In this document: positions 54,156 to 64,000 of the stretch, piece by piece
Numbering within the stretch: the stretch's first letter is position 1
Layout: each line of letters begins with the position of its first letter
Assembly: GCF_001027745.1 (NCBI RefSeq)
Contig: NZ_LECU01000002.1
Location: 124,001-188,000 of the forward strand
DNA from: Pedobacter sp. BMA
Lineage (GTDB): Bacteria; Bacteroidota; Bacteroidia; Sphingobacteriales; Sphingobacteriaceae
Direction: 5' to 3'
Length of the DNA: 64,000 nucleotides
Made by a program: the position numbers and the translations under genes
Notes under the pieces: generated by a model
The model's database searches: none
Told to the model about the DNA's origin: nothing
The model's input: the letters and a program-made list of their open reading frames with translations, nothing else

Positions 54156-55229
54156 TTAATTCGCTTTTGCTTGTTTTTCTTCAAATGCCTGCATGGCGTC
54201 AATTAGGGCATGAACACTGGTAATTGGCAATGCATTATACATCGATGCACGAAAACCACCTACACTTCTGTGACCTTTGATTCCTATGATGCCCTGATCT
54301 TCAGCATATTTTAAAAATGGTTTTTCCAATTCAGGGTTTTCCATTACAAAGCAAATATTCATTCTTGAACGGTCTTCCACAGCACAAGTGCCTTTAAATA
54401 ACGGATTGCGGTCAATCTCTCTGTATAATGCTTCTGCTTTAGCCTTATTTTCTTTTTCAATTTCGGCAACGCCGCCTTTTGATTTTAACCAGCGTAAATT
54501 TAAAAGTGCTGTATAAATTGAAAAAACGGGTGGGGTATTATACATCGAATCATTGTCAATATGAGACTGATAGTTCAACATTGAAGGAATTTTACGGTCA
54601 GTTTTTCCTAAAATCTCGTCTTTAATAATGACAATCGTCAATCCAGCAGGGCCAACGTTTTTTTGTGCACCGGCATAGATTAAATCAAATTTTGATACAT
54701 CGATTACGCGGCTCATAATATCCGATGACATGTCGCTTACTACAGGAACATTGGTTACCGGAACTTCAAAAAGCTCAGTACCATAAATCGTATTGTTCGA
54801 AGTGTAATGGAAGTAGGCACTGTCTGCAGGGATTTCAAAATCTTTAGGGATGAAGGTATAGTTCGACTCTTTAGACGAAGCTACAACATTTACGTTACCA
54901 ATAAATTTGGCTTCTTTTAAGGCCTTAGTTGCCCAAACACCAGAATCTAAATAACTGGCTGTTTGCCCATCACCCAGTAGGTTCATTGGAACCATTGCAA
55001 ACTGTAAACTTGCACCGCCTTGTAAAAATAAAACGGAATAACCCGATGGCACATTTAGTAACTCCTTTACCAATTTATCCGCTTCAGCAACAACTGCCTC
55101 AAACTCTGTTGTTCTGTGCGAAATTTCTAAAATTGATAATCCATCGTTAAAATCTAAAACTGCCTGTGCAGCTTGTTTAAACACTTCTTGAGGTAAAATA
55201 CAAGGGCCTGCGCCAAAATTATGCTTCAT
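54156..55229 (-). CDS. serC: Phosphoserine aminotransferase
   Basis: The 357-residue protein has the SerC N-terminus ([20 protein letters not shown]), [19 protein letters not shown] and the PLP-lysine region [34 protein letters not shown] lies near the end. It converts phosphohydroxypyruvate to phosphoserine using glutamate. With serA downstream it forms a serine pathway unit. The 257-base region upstream has no gene. Confidence 0.96.
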   Translation of the reverse strand: MKHNFGAGPCILPQEVFKQAAQAVLDFNDGLSILEISHRTTEFEAVVAEADKLVKELLNVPSGYSVLFLQGGASLQFAMVPMNLLGDGQTASYLDSGVWATKALKEAKFIGNVNVVASSKESNYTFIPKDFEIPADSAYFHYTSNNTIYGTELFEVPVTNVPVVSDMSSDIMSRVIDVSKFDLIYAGAQKNVGPAGLTIVIIKDEILGKTDRKIPSMLNYQSHIDNDSMYNTPPVFSIYTALLNLRWLKSKGGVAEIEKENKAKAEALYREIDRNPLFKGTCAVEDRSRMNICFVMENPELEKPFLKYAEDQGIIGIKGHRSVGGFRASMYNALPITSVHALIDAMQAFEEKQAKAN

Positions 55230-55486
55230 CTTATTATATAATGTTTTATGGCCGTAAATGTAAAATTTTTAAAGGAGTTCTGACTATAAAATCGTATCAT
55301 AAAAAATTAAATTTTGTTAAAAAACAGTAAGATATTGATGTATTTATTACAGTTTTTGCAAATAAAACGTTTAACCTTTAACATGCTTTTTGGGGCTACA
55401 AAAAGAATAAAAACCTACGTTTTTTCTTTTTTTCAAAGATATGTGCAGCATCATCATCCGCTTTAATACAAATTATACAGGCTGGT
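55230..55486. other. Gene-free AT-rich region upstream of serC
   Basis: No protein-coding gene is visible. An exact -7 match on the minus strand (TATCTTTG, 55434-55441) would give a leader of about 200 bases for serC, but no TTTG lies at the right spacing. No recognised riboswitch motif was seen. Confidence 0.35.
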
Positions 55487-57907
55487 CTACGGCTTTAGTT
55501 TGACAATAAGTTTTAGGTTAAATTGTCTGGCTGTAAGATAATTTGGTATCGCATATTGTACATTGTCAACATCTTTAAGCCATAAGTATGAAACTGTATT
55601 GTTGATATTCAGCATATTGAAAATCTCGAAAAACAATATAACTGAATTAAAATTTTTATCAAGGAATTTAGGTTTATGCATGGCAGCATCATCCAGAAAA
55701 TCCTTTGAAAAACCAATATCTACCCTTTTATAAGAAGGAATATAAAATCTGTCCAGGTATCGTGCCGTTTGTGGTGGCCCGATGGGTAAGCGTGAACCGT
55801 ACAGTGCATTCAGGTGTACTTTATAAGTTGGACTGTTTAAAAGCCTGTCCTGGAAAAATATGGAAAAATTGATCCGTTGATCCGTCGGCCGCTTTAAATA
55901 GCCTGGGTAAATCATTTTTCCATTGTCAACGTAGCTATCACCGATTATATCCTCGTTCGCATGCATCACCGACATTCTGAAGTATGACACCAGATCTTTG
56001 ACAAACTCTCCGCCAATACTGAAATCGGCGCCGTAAGCAAATCCTTTCGAAACTTCATTGGCCAGATATTTGATTCGCAGGTTATCAATTTTGTATGGAA
56101 TCAGCCGGTCAGAATATTTGAAATAAGCTTCTGAAGTAAATTTTAAACGGGTACCAAAGGCATCAAAAGCATAGTCATAACCTACTGATGTATTGTATGA
56201 ACTTTGCGCTTTCTGGGTAATGTTCAACACGCCGGTAAAATCCCGAATGGTTCTGTAGGATGGTGGCTGCTTGTAAACACCAGCTGTAAAACGCAGGATC
56301 TTATTATTAGAATTAGGCCTGTATGCAATTAATAACCTGGGGCTGATTAACAGCTGCCTGCTTAATGAGCTATACGTTGCCCTCGCCCCTAGTTGAAGTT
56401 CTGCGTAATTTGAAAGGGAGTAACTATCCTGAATATAAGCACTGTAATTTTTGATGTCAATGTTATTTTCTACATTGATGACATTTTGCAAAACTATATT
56501 TTTTAATTGGTTCGGCAATATAAACCCCGCCGAATCGGTGTAGTTATATTCCTGTAACCTGTCATTGTATTTTGACTGGTCAAATTTTAAACCCCATGAA
56601 AATACATGATTATCGAAATTCTGATCAACTTTCACCTCAGATGCAAAGGTTTGCGTATTCAAACTATTCCTGCCGTAATTATAATAACTGCCAATTCCTT
56701 TATTTTTAGTCACAAGACCAAAGTTTTCGCCCCTGAAATCCTGATCTATCTCGTCAAAAATATAACTACCATCAATATCAAATCGTTCCCTTTCGACCGT
56801 ATTGAAGTAGCTATTAATAAATTTCATTACCAGATTAGGCTTGGGAGAATAGGTTGCGGTCACAGCTGAACCCAATGTTTGGTAATCATCAATTTCCTGT
56901 CCAGTGTAATCAACATTTAACCTCAATGTATTGGCTAATGTTCCGAATTGTGTTTCCCGGCTTGTTGGAACAAGTTTAAATTGCCCCATGTTGATGTTGC
57001 CTAGAAAACTGACGTTAAATTTTGGTGAAAACTCATATTGATACATCAGCTGAACATCACCGAAATTCGGGTTGTAACTCCCCTTTTCATCTTGCTTGAT
57101 TAGTACATTGGAGTTATTCTTATACCTGATGCCGGCAAGTAAAAAACTCTTTTTTGACACCCGTTTAGCAGTCAGTGATGTATTGAGGAGACTAGTGCTT
57201 AAAATCAGTTGATTGCTATCAGGTCGGTCGTATTTAATATCAAGCACTGACGACAGTTTATCCCCGTATCTGGCTTCGAAGCCTCCGGCAGAAAACTTTG
57301 CTTTACTTACCAGTTCAGCGTTGATGAAGCTCAATCCCTCCTGTTGACCGTTTCTAATTAGCACAGGTCTGTTGATCTCTACATCATTGATATATATTAA
57401 GTTTTCATCGAAATTACCTCCGCGCACACTATACTGTGCGCTGAGTTCATTATTAGTCGATACACCGGGTAAGGTTTTCAGCATCGTTTCGAAATTGCCA
57501 GATACCAGTGGCATCGCGGCAACATCAGAAATATTGATTGTGGTGGTATTGCTTAGCTGATTTTGCTTATCTGTAATGTTGACTTGTTCAAGCTCGTTGA
57601 TATTGGCTGTTAAGATCACCTGGCGGGTAATTCTCGCTCCAGAATGCTCAGTAAATTTCAGGGTTTGCTGCTGATAACCGAGTAAAGAATATTTGATACT
57701 GAATGTTTTTGAATTGGAATAAATGGTGTAAACGCCAAATTCATCAGTTATTGTAGATTGGGCCTGACCTAAAACAATTACGGTAACTTGTGACAGGGGT
57801 AGTTTCTCCTCATTATAAACAATGCCAGATACCCGTACCAGAGGCTGGGCAAACAAAATGCTGCAACAGGCAATCAAAAGAAAAAGGGTTAGCCGGAGTC
57901 TGAGCAT
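55487..57907 (-). CDS. TonB-dependent receptor with N-terminal carboxypeptidase-regulatory-like domain
   Basis: The 806-residue precursor has a signal peptide (MLRLRLTLFLLIACCSILFA), a CarboxypepD_reg-like domain (about 25-105: VSGIVYNEEKLPLSQVTVIV), a plug (about 115-230: VSGNFETMLKTLPGVSTNNE and YSVRGGNFDENLIYINDVEI) and a barrel ending in ARQFNLKLIVKLKP. The substrate is unknown. It is shorter than SusC-type proteins and has no SusD partner nearby. It lies 83 bases after rpe on the same strand. Confidence 0.92.
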   Translation of the reverse strand: MLRLRLTLFLLIACCSILFAQPLVRVSGIVYNEEKLPLSQVTVIVLGQAQSTITDEFGVYTIYSNSKTFSIKYSLLGYQQQTLKFTEHSGARITRQVILTANINELEQVNITDKQNQLSNTTTINISDVAAMPLVSGNFETMLKTLPGVSTNNELSAQYSVRGGNFDENLIYINDVEINRPVLIRNGQQEGLSFINAELVSKAKFSAGGFEARYGDKLSSVLDIKYDRPDSNQLILSTSLLNTSLTAKRVSKKSFLLAGIRYKNNSNVLIKQDEKGSYNPNFGDVQLMYQYEFSPKFNVSFLGNINMGQFKLVPTSRETQFGTLANTLRLNVDYTGQEIDDYQTLGSAVTATYSPKPNLVMKFINSYFNTVERERFDIDGSYIFDEIDQDFRGENFGLVTKNKGIGSYYNYGRNSLNTQTFASEVKVDQNFDNHVFSWGLKFDQSKYNDRLQEYNYTDSAGFILPNQLKNIVLQNVINVENNIDIKNYSAYIQDSYSLSNYAELQLGARATYSSLSRQLLISPRLLIAYRPNSNNKILRFTAGVYKQPPSYRTIRDFTGVLNITQKAQSSYNTSVGYDYAFDAFGTRLKFTSEAYFKYSDRLIPYKIDNLRIKYLANEVSKGFAYGADFSIGGEFVKDLVSYFRMSVMHANEDIIGDSYVDNGKMIYPGYLKRPTDQRINFSIFFQDRLLNSPTYKVHLNALYGSRLPIGPPQTARYLDRFYIPSYKRVDIGFSKDFLDDAAMHKPKFLDKNFNSVILFFEIFNMLNINNTVSYLWLKDVDNVQYAIPNYLTARQFNLKLIVKLKP

Positions 57908-57990
57908 TTTTTAGTTCAATATCGGGAGGATGGTACCGCAAATCAAGGCTGCCGGGAGTTAGTGACCCAAACAGTTAATCAATATCGAGG

Positions 57991-58662
57991 TTAGACACTT
58001 AACCGGTTCAGCGCCTGTCTTTTCATCTTAGAAATGGTTTCCGCGGGATCTTCTGTTGCAAAAATGGCATTTCCTGCAACGAAGGCATTAGCACCCGCCG
58101 ATACCAGTGCAGCGATATTTTGCAATCCTACACCACCGTCAACCTGAATAACCAGCTCATCATTTATTCCCCCCGAAAGCTGCTTCAGATCCTGCAATTT
58201 CTTATATGTGTTTTGTATAAATACCTGTCCGCCAAAGCCTGGGTTTACCGACATGATCAGGACTAAATCAAGGTCGCCAATAATGTCGCCTAGCAATGCA
58301 ACCGGTGTATGCGGATTTAAGGCTACTCCGGTTTTACAGCCAGCGGCCTTAATCAATTGTATTGTTCTATGTAAATGGGTGCAGGCTTCATAATGAACCG
58401 TAATCCTGTCTGCACCTGCTTTTGCAAAATCCTGGATGTATTTTTCGGGCTCAATGATCATCAAATGAACATCAAGCGGTTTTAGCGCATGTTTTTTCAC
58501 CGCTGCCATCACCGGAAATCCAAAAGATATATTTGGCACAAACACACCATCCATTACGTCGACATGAAACCAGTCGGCCTCACTTTCGTTGATCATTTCA
58601 ATATCTCGCTGCAAATTGCCGAAATCAGCAGATAGTATGGATGGGGCAATAATCTTTTTCAT
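57991..58662 (-). CDS. rpe: Ribulose-phosphate 3-epimerase
   Basis: The 223-residue protein shows the TIM-barrel motifs APSILSADFGNL, FHVDVMDGVFVPNISFG, VHLMIIEPEKY, MSVNPGFGGQVF and QVDGGVGLQNI, including the metal-binding His and catalytic Asp pairs. It interconverts ribulose-5-P and xylulose-5-P in the pentose phosphate pathway. Confidence 0.97.
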   Translation of the reverse strand: MKKIIAPSILSADFGNLQRDIEMINESEADWFHVDVMDGVFVPNISFGFPVMAAVKKHALKPLDVHLMIIEPEKYIQDFAKAGADRITVHYEACTHLHRTIQLIKAAGCKTGVALNPHTPVALLGDIIGDLDLVLIMSVNPGFGGQVFIQNTYKKLQDLKQLSGGINDELVIQVDGGVGLQNIAALVSAGANAFVAGNAIFATEDPAETISKMKRQALNRLSV

Positions 58663-58771
58663 TCAACTCGGTGGTTTTCGTCATTGCTTGGTGCCGCGCA
58701 ACAACAAGTTAATTGTATATTTAGTAATATGGCAAGTTACAAAATCCTGATTAAACAAAATAACCATAAAC

Positions 58772-58813
58772 AAAAAAAGCCCTTTCAGCTATATTCTGAA
58801 AGGGCTAATTTTT
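58772..58813. terminator. Terminator of pnp, bidirectional
   Basis: A perfect 11-bp stem (AGCCCTTTCAG / CTGAAAGGGCT, 58778-58806) is followed on the minus strand by seven T and on the plus strand by AATTTTTTT. Confidence 0.9.
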
Positions 58814-58850
58814 TTCTCCCGACTGCGGAATCCCGCCGCCTGAATTTTAT

Positions 58851-60986
58851 TTATGCTTGCGGAGCAGCGGGTTTTTCTGGTCTTGGCAATAAAACTTTAC
58901 GGGAAAGTTTCATTTTACCTTGCTTATCGATATCTAATAATTTAACTTCGATTTTATCACCTTCTTTCAATACACCATCCATCGTTTCTAAACGTTGCCA
59001 TGAAATTTCAGAAATGTGTAACAAACCATCTTTACCTGGCATAATCTCAACAAATGCACCAAATGGCATAATTGATTTTACTTTACCCTGGTAAACTTCA
59101 CCAATTTCTGGTTTCGCAACAATGGCACGAATTCTCGAAACTGCCGAATCAATTGCCGCTTTATTATCAGCGAAGATCTCAACATTTCCTTTACCATCAA
59201 CCTCTTCAATAGAGATAGAAGCGCCGGTTTCACGTTGCATTTCCTGAATGATTTTACCGCCTGGGCCGATTACTGCACCAATAAATTCTTTATCAATAAC
59301 TAAAGAAACAATACGTGGAGCATGTGGTTTGTAATCCTCATTTGGTTGGCTGATCGTTTTCTTCATCTCGTTTAAGATGTGTAAACGACCCTCTTTAGCT
59401 TGTAGTAATGCCTTGGTTAAAACTTCATACGATAAACCGTTGATTTTTAGATCCATTTGACAGGCAACGATACCATTTTCAGTACCTGTTACTTTAAAGT
59501 CCATGTCGCCTAAGTGATCTTCATCACCAAGGATATCAGAAAGGATTGCATATTTACCGGTTTTCTCATCAGTGATTAAACCCATTGCAATACCCGAAAC
59601 CGGAGATTTGATTTTAATACCTGCATCCATTAGTGCTAATGTACCAGCACAAACAGTTGCCATAGATGATGATCCATTAGATTCTAAAATATCAGATACT
59701 ACACGGATGGTATATGGATTTTCAGCACCCTGAGGCAATACTTTTTTCAATGAACGTTGTGCCAATGCACCGTGGCCAATTTCGCGGCGACCAGCACCTC
59801 TGTTTGGTCTAACCTCACCTGTTGAGAAACCCGGGAAGTTATAGTGCAATAAGAATTTTTGATAACCGTTGAAGAAAGCGCCATCAATCATTTGTTCATC
59901 ATCTTTGCTACCCAAAGTAACTGATGTTAATGATTGCGTTTCACCACGTGTAAACACTGCTGAACCATGTGCCGCAGGCAAATAACCTACCTCACTCCAG
60001 ATTGGGCGAATTTCAGTCGTTTTACGTCCATCCAAACGAATACCTTCGTCTAATAATAGATTTCTGATGGCATCATACTGTACATCATGATAATAATGTT
60101 TAGCCATTGCTTTAGTTAAATCAGCAGTGTCTTCAGGCATTGCCTCAAAAAACTCATTGATGATGGCCGTAAAACCAACTTTGCGTTCATCTTTATTTGA
60201 GCCCGACTTTGCTACAGCATATACTTTATCGTAAGTATCAGCGTAAACTTTAGCTTTTAAATCAGCATCGTGATCTTCGTGGCTATATTCGCGTTTTACA
60301 GTTTTGCCTGTAGCTTCTGTTAATTCAACCTGAATGGCGCATTGAACTTTAATTGCATCATGTGCAAATTTCAATGCCTCAACCATTTCATCTTCCTGAA
60401 TTTCATCACACTCGCCTTCAACCATGCCGATATCGTTTGCTGAACCAGCAACCATAAATTCTAAAGTTGCACGCTCTAAATCGCTGGCGTATGGGTTGAT
60501 TACCAACTTACCATCGATTTTAGCAACACGAACTTCAGAAATCGGACCGTTGAAAGGAATATCTGAAACAGATAATGCAGCTGATGCAGCTAAACCAGCT
60601 AAACAATCAGGCATGATATTTTTATCAGCAGAAATTAATGAAATCATCACCTGGGTATCAGAGTGATAATCGCTTGGAAACATCGGACGTAGAGCCCTGT
60701 CTACCAAACGTGAGATTAAAACCTCATAGTCCGATAATCTTGCTTCACGACGTAAAAAGCCTCCTGGAATACGGCCTGTAGCCGCATATTTTTCCTGATA
60801 ATCAACTGATAAAGGTAAAAAGTCGGTACCTGGTTTTGCACCTACAGTAGATACAACTGTAGCCAATAACATGGTGTCACCCATTTTAACTACTACCGAA
60901 CCATCGGCTTGTTTCGCCAGTTTACCAGTTTCAATTTCTACAATTCTGCCATCGCCCAAATCGAACGATTTTTTTATTACATTCAT
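58851..60986 (-). CDS. pnp: Polyribonucleotide nucleotidyltransferase (PNPase)
   Basis: The 711-residue protein has two RNase PH domains (about 10-230 and 310-540; [35 protein letters not shown]), a KH domain (about 555-620; [19 protein letters not shown]) and an S1 domain (about 625-700; [20 protein letters not shown]). PNPase degrades RNA 3' to 5' with phosphate. It lies downstream of rpsO, the usual order in bacteria, with a terminator-like hairpin between. Confidence 0.98.
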   Translation of the reverse strand: MNVIKKSFDLGDGRIVEIETGKLAKQADGSVVVKMGDTMLLATVVSTVGAKPGTDFLPLSVDYQEKYAATGRIPGGFLRREARLSDYEVLISRLVDRALRPMFPSDYHSDTQVMISLISADKNIMPDCLAGLAASAALSVSDIPFNGPISEVRVAKIDGKLVINPYASDLERATLEFMVAGSANDIGMVEGECDEIQEDEMVEALKFAHDAIKVQCAIQVELTEATGKTVKREYSHEDHDADLKAKVYADTYDKVYAVAKSGSNKDERKVGFTAIINEFFEAMPEDTADLTKAMAKHYYHDVQYDAIRNLLLDEGIRLDGRKTTEIRPIWSEVGYLPAAHGSAVFTRGETQSLTSVTLGSKDDEQMIDGAFFNGYQKFLLHYNFPGFSTGEVRPNRGAGRREIGHGALAQRSLKKVLPQGAENPYTIRVVSDILESNGSSSMATVCAGTLALMDAGIKIKSPVSGIAMGLITDEKTGKYAILSDILGDEDHLGDMDFKVTGTENGIVACQMDLKINGLSYEVLTKALLQAKEGRLHILNEMKKTISQPNEDYKPHAPRIVSLVIDKEFIGAVIGPGGKIIQEMQRETGASISIEEVDGKGNVEIFADNKAAIDSAVSRIRAIVAKPEIGEVYQGKVKSIMPFGAFVEIMPGKDGLLHISEISWQRLETMDGVLKEGDKIEVKLLDIDKQGKMKLSRKVLLPRPEKPAAPQA

Positions 60987-61117
60987 TTAAATAGAATTAT
61001 GATGTGTTTTCCTCTTTCTACACACCGTTGTTTATATATGTTTTTGTTTTTGCTAACGAAGATAAGATTAAAAATTCCTATCTATAAAATTCCGGCAAAA
61101 ATATTTTAAGGTAAATT

Positions 61118-61143
61118 AAAAAGCCATTCCCTAAAGAATGGCT
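61118..61143 (-). terminator. Hairpin between rpsO and pnp
   Basis: An 8-bp stem (AGCCATTC / GAATGGCT, 61122-61143) is followed on the minus strand by TTTTTAATTT. It probably ends most rpsO transcripts; in other bacteria a hairpin here is also a processing site. Confidence 0.75.
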
Positions 61144-61161
61144 CTTGCTGATAAAATTCGC

Positions 61162-61446
61162 TTATTTTTGTTTAATGATATCTCTCAACTGTAAAGTTTT
61201 GATGATAGCACGATAGCGCTCAATATCTTTTTTGTATAGGTAAGCCAAAATACCGCGGCGTTTACCTACTAATTTTTGAAGTGACAACTGTGTAGAGAAA
61301 TCTTTACGATTTTTCTTTAAGTGTTCTGTTAAGTGCGCAATACGGTATGTAAATAACGCTACCTGACCTTCAGCAGAACCAGTGTTGGTTTCTACTTCGC
61401 CGTGTTGTTTAAAGATTTCGGCTTTCTTTTCTGGACTTAAATACAT
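61162..61446 (-). CDS. rpsO: 30S ribosomal protein S15
   Basis: The 94-residue protein has the S15 pattern: TGSAEGQVALFTYRIAHLTE, HLKKNRKDFSTQLSL and LVGKRRGILAYLYKKD. It binds 16S rRNA early in small-subunit assembly. It has a near-perfect Bacteroidota promoter upstream and is followed by pnp. Confidence 0.98.
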   Translation of the reverse strand: MYLSPEKKAEIFKQHGEVETNTGSAEGQVALFTYRIAHLTEHLKKNRKDFSTQLSLQKLVGKRRGILAYLYKKDIERYRAIIKTLQLRDIIKQK

Positions 61447-61491
61447 TTCTTGAATAATATTAAAGCAATAAAAAATTAATTAATTGTGGCG

Positions 61492-61522
61492 CAAAGATAA
61501 AGTATTTTTCTGTATTAACAAA
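61492..61522 (-). promoter_or_regulatory. Promoter of rpsO
   Basis: On the minus strand, TTTG (61519-61522) is followed after exactly 19 bases by TATCTTTG (61492-61499), a perfect match to the Bacteroidota -33/-7 pattern. Confidence 0.8.
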
Positions 61523-61582
61523 GTAGAGTGAATTGTTTAATGGATGAGTTGTTTTAAGCGATTACAAATAGAACGAATACCT

Positions 61583-61590
61583 TACTTTTG
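61583..61590 (+). promoter_or_regulatory. Candidate -7 element of the thioesterase gene
   Basis: TACTTTTG matches TAnnTTTG exactly. It contains the possible TTG start at 61588, so that codon should lie upstream of the transcript and the TTG at 61606 is the better start. Confidence 0.45.
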
Positions 61591-61605
61591 CGCAAAACAT
61601 TTACC

Positions 61606-62025
61606 TTGGAAAAGAATCAATTTAGCATTTTCGAAAGCGAGCTGCGCGTGCGGCCTGATGATATAGACATGTTTAACCATGTTCACAACAGTAAATATTT
61701 AGATTATGTACTGGCTGCCCGTTACGAACAAATGGAAAAGTTTTATGGCATGCCATGGGAACACTTCACCAACCAGGGTTTGGGCTGGGTGGTAAGCCGC
61801 GTAGATATTAGTTTCAAGCGTCCTCTGCTAATGAACGATTTAATGTTGATTAGAACAGGAATATTAACCATGCATGAAAAAGGTTGTTCAGTACAGTTTG
61901 AAATTATCAATAAAAAAACCGGAAAAGTGTCTTCTGATGGTATCTTTGATTATGTGCTCATCGATTTGAACACCGGTCGTGGAACCAGAGTCTCTGCAGA
62001 AATGATTCAGGCCTACAGTATCTAG
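61606..62025 (+). CDS. Acyl-CoA thioesterase, hotdog (4HBT) fold
   Basis: The protein of 139 residues has the 4HBT motif RVRPDDIDMFNHVHNSKYLD, with the catalytic Asp in DIDMFNHV, and ends with a beta-rich half (CSVQFEIINKKTGKVSSDG). It resembles YbgC/FadM-type thioesterases; the acyl-CoA substrate is unknown. There is no ATG before the conserved core; TTG at 61606 is chosen over TTG at 61588 because the latter overlaps a -7 promoter match. It is followed after 27 bases by the MATE gene and they may be cotranscribed. Confidence 0.9.
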   Translation: MEKNQFSIFESELRVRPDDIDMFNHVHNSKYLDYVLAARYEQMEKFYGMPWEHFTNQGLGWVVSRVDISFKRPLLMNDLMLIRTGILTMHEKGCSVQFEIINKKTGKVSSDGIFDYVLIDLNTGRGTRVSAEMIQAYSI

Positions 62026-62052
62026 TTATTATTATACTTTAATGCTAACAAT

Positions 62053-63477
62053 ATGTCACAGTCAATAAAGACACCGGGCAAATTATCTTCTTTTTTTAGT
62101 TTACTCTTACAGTCAGTAAAGGGTAATGAAGTCGATCTGACATCCATTAGCATCAAGCGTGCGATCATTTTACTCGCTATTCCAATGATGCTCGAAATGG
62201 CAATGGAATCTGTTTTCGCGCTCGTTGATTTATATTTTGTCGGGCACCTGGAAAACAGTAGTTATGCCATACAAACGGTTGGACTAACGGAATCAGTACT
62301 CACCATTATTTATTCCCTCGCCATTGGTTTAAGCATGGCAGCTACTGCTGTTGTAGCCAGGAGAATTGGGGAGAAAAATCCTGATGCAGCTGCAAAGGCA
62401 GGTATGCAAACCATTGTTATTGCCGTGGTGATCAATATCATCATCAGCATATTAGGTTTAATTTACGCTGGTGATATTTTGCGCCTGATGGGTGCCTCCA
62501 GCGAAACCGCTCAGCATGGCGCCCCTTTCGTACGCATTATGATGGGCGGAAGCATCATCATTGTATTATTGTTTCTGATCAACGGAATATTTCGCGGTGC
62601 AGGCAATGCGGCCATCGCCATGAGAAGTTTGTGGATCGCTAATATCGCCAACATCATCCTCTGCCCTGTTTTAATTAATGGTTTAGGGCCCATTCCGGCC
62701 TTTGGATTAACAGGCGCCGCAATTGCCACTACTATTGGACGTGGGCTTGGAGTCATATACCAGGCATGTCAGCTATTCAATGGAAAAAATACCCTTAAAA
62801 TACATGTCAGCCATTTTATTCCTGATTTTAGCCAGATCAGAGCCATTGTTAAAATTGCCGCACCTGCTATCTTTCAGTTTGTCATAGCGAGTTGCAGTTG
62901 GGTCTTTCTGGCAGAACTAGTAGCCACGACAGGTGGCGATGAAGGTTCGGCAGGATACCAGACAGCCCTGCGTTTAATGATGTTTTTTATGCTGCCCGCC
63001 TGGGGGCTGAGTAATGCAGCTGCTACGCTGGTGGGCCAGAATCTGGGTGCAGGCCATATAGAGCGTGCTGAACAATCGGTTTATCAGACACTAAAATATA
63101 TTATCGTTTTCATGGCGACCGTAAGTGTGGTATTTTTGACCTGCGGGCATCTATTTGCTTCGTTTTTTACATCCGATTTGGCCGTAATTGCGATTGCAGG
63201 AAAGGCGCTAAAGATTTTGAGTATCGGTTTTGTAATCTATGGTGCAGCTATGGTATTTAGCAGTGCGTTCAATGGCGCAGGTGATACCTGGACGCCAACC
63301 AAGATTAATATATTTGCTTTCTGGTTGTTTCAGATTCCACTGGCTTATTTCTTAGCGAAGTATCTCGAACTTGGACCCACTGGTGTTTTTATTGCAATTC
63401 CCACAGCTGAGGCAGGTATAGCCCTTGCAGCCTTTATCTTGTTCAAAAAAGGCAAATGGAAGAAAACCATGGTATAA
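62053..63477 (+). CDS. MATE family multidrug efflux transporter
   Basis: The 474-residue protein has about 12 membrane helices and two related halves, with AIPMMLEMAMESVFALVDLY in the first and AAPAIFQFVIASCSWVFLAE in the second, the usual MATE pattern. It should export cationic or aromatic compounds using a Na+ or H+ gradient. The substrate cannot be read from the sequence. Confidence 0.93.
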   Translation: MSQSIKTPGKLSSFFSLLLQSVKGNEVDLTSISIKRAIILLAIPMMLEMAMESVFALVDLYFVGHLENSSYAIQTVGLTESVLTIIYSLAIGLSMAATAVVARRIGEKNPDAAAKAGMQTIVIAVVINIIISILGLIYAGDILRLMGASSETAQHGAPFVRIMMGGSIIIVLLFLINGIFRGAGNAAIAMRSLWIANIANIILCPVLINGLGPIPAFGLTGAAIATTIGRGLGVIYQACQLFNGKNTLKIHVSHFIPDFSQIRAIVKIAAPAIFQFVIASCSWVFLAELVATTGGDEGSAGYQTALRLMMFFMLPAWGLSNAAATLVGQNLGAGHIERAEQSVYQTLKYIIVFMATVSVVFLTCGHLFASFFTSDLAVIAIAGKALKILSIGFVIYGAAMVFSSAFNGAGDTWTPTKINIFAFWLFQIPLAYFLAKYLELGPTGVFIAIPTAEAGIALAAFILFKKGKWKKTMV

Positions 63478-63484
63478 ACAGCTT

Positions 63485-63532
63485 ACCGCAAAGGCACTCC
63501 TGACAGCTAAGTCTTTCGGGTGCCTCTGCGGT
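63485..63532. terminator. Possible terminator of the MATE gene
   Basis: ACCGCA-A-AGGCAC pairs with GTGCCT-C-TGCGGT (12 pairs, one mismatch) around a 22-base loop. Only TTT follows, so it is weak; the imperfect stem could also be a remnant repeat. Confidence 0.4.
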
Positions 63533-63541
63533 TTGGAATAA

Positions 63542-64000
63542 CTAATATAGAATTTCTCCCATATATTTGCTGGTCGAAACTGATTCACGGTTATCGGCAA
63601 TAAATGCCACCCAGATGTGGAATTTTTTTCCTTTTAGTGCAGTCGCAATTTCCAGTTGTTCTGATCCCGCTTTGCGCTTTGTGCCACTGTACAATACAGC
63701 AGCTTTACGTTTTTCTAAGCAATATGCCAGGACCATCACCTGATCACGGTTCCGGATTAGTGAATTTTCCAGTTGATTTATCCACCGGACCTCAATTCCC
63801 TGTTCATTAGCTGTTACAGAAATTTCCTCAGGCATTTCGAGCTTCCCGTAAGTGAGGACAATCTTGCTGTAGTCGAGCTGGTCATCGGCATTGAATGCAT
63901 GCTGCATATTGTATGACTTTGCTGCGTTATGCGCAGATAGATTTCTACTCCGCGCCTCAAGATTAAAACCAGTTCGGATAAAATCCTGTACAGGAGACAT
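63542..64000 (-). CDS. DUF6266 family protein, partial
   Basis: The visible 152 residues form the C-terminal part of a DUF6266-type protein; the N-terminal part lies beyond the right edge, and the ATG at 64000 is probably internal. Motifs such as FNLEARSRNLSAHNAAKSYN and LDYSKIVLTYGKL fit the family as I recall it. Function unknown. Confidence 0.7.
   Translation of the reverse strand: MSPVQDFIRTGFNLEARSRNLSAHNAAKSYNMQHAFNADDQLDYSKIVLTYGKLEMPEEISVTANEQGIEVRWINQLENSLIRNRDQVMVLAYCLEKRKAAVLYSGTKRKAGSEQLEIATALKGKKFHIWVAFIADNRESVSTSKYMGEILY

Noticed and set aside
58684..59094. 136-residue plus-strand reading frame
   Set aside because: It runs through the pnp terminator and antisense into the pnp coding region.

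Overview
The window looks like a chromosomal segment from a Bacteroidota bacterium, most likely family Sphingobacteriaceae and close to Pedobacter. This is an inference from several kinds of evidence: AT-rich intergenic DNA, genes without clear Shine-Dalgarno sites, promoter elements of the Bacteroidota type (-7 TAnnTTTG, in one case with a perfect TTTG 19 bases upstream), TonB-dependent receptors, a DPP IV-type peptidase, and families typical of the phylum (DUF4142, DUF6580, DUF6266, ligase-associated repair genes). No rRNA, tRNA, insertion sequence, prophage or CRISPR array was seen.

Layout. 1-6.8 kb: polyphosphate metabolism (ppk1 with the start of a ppx/gppA gene, stop and start overlapping), a lysine-rich histone-like protein, a YajQ nucleotide-binding protein, a DUF4142 lipoprotein, a secreted subtilisin-like protease and a glycine-zipper lipoprotein. 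6.9-12.1 kb: a cobalamin (B12) uptake operon on the minus strand behind a B12 riboswitch: BtuB-like receptor, DUF6580 membrane protein, BtuF-like binding protein, CobB-type sirtuin and a Dph6-like ATP pyrophosphatase. 12.3-23.3 kb: housekeeping and regulatory genes (NtrC-type regulator, ClC channel with CBS domains, RluA-type pseudouridine synthase, OmpR-type regulator, TlpA-like lipoprotein, gatB, alaS). 23.4-32.6 kb: a MerR regulator, then a tight run of an outer-membrane barrel, a ComEA-like helix-hairpin-helix/barrel fusion and comEC, followed by an enoyl-CoA hydratase, a secreted protein and a DPP IV-type peptidase.

32.6-39.9 kb is the most striking part. A SatD-family protein and a DUF3307 membrane protein run on the minus strand. 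The complete ligase-associated DNA repair set (exonuclease, ATP-dependent ligase, DEXH helicase, metallophosphoesterase) runs divergently on the plus strand. Between them are four 20-bp palindromes spaced exactly 28 bp apart (half-site TATCGGNTAA), which look like a strong regulatory operator. SatD itself appears to join a class III cyclase-like domain to a helix-turn-helix, so it is the natural candidate for the protein that binds there.

39.9-64 kb: a 2-oxoacid dehydrogenase E2, cinA, lptD, two tandem cell-wall amidases, an MCE/MlaD protein, ribonuclease Z, a STAS protein, purC, phoH, a SAM hydroxide adenosyltransferase, small membrane proteins, serA and serC, a TonB receptor, rpe, pnp, rpsO, a thioesterase, a MATE transporter and, at the right edge, part of a DUF6266 gene. 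Many gene ends carry clear hairpin terminators, several serving convergent genes.
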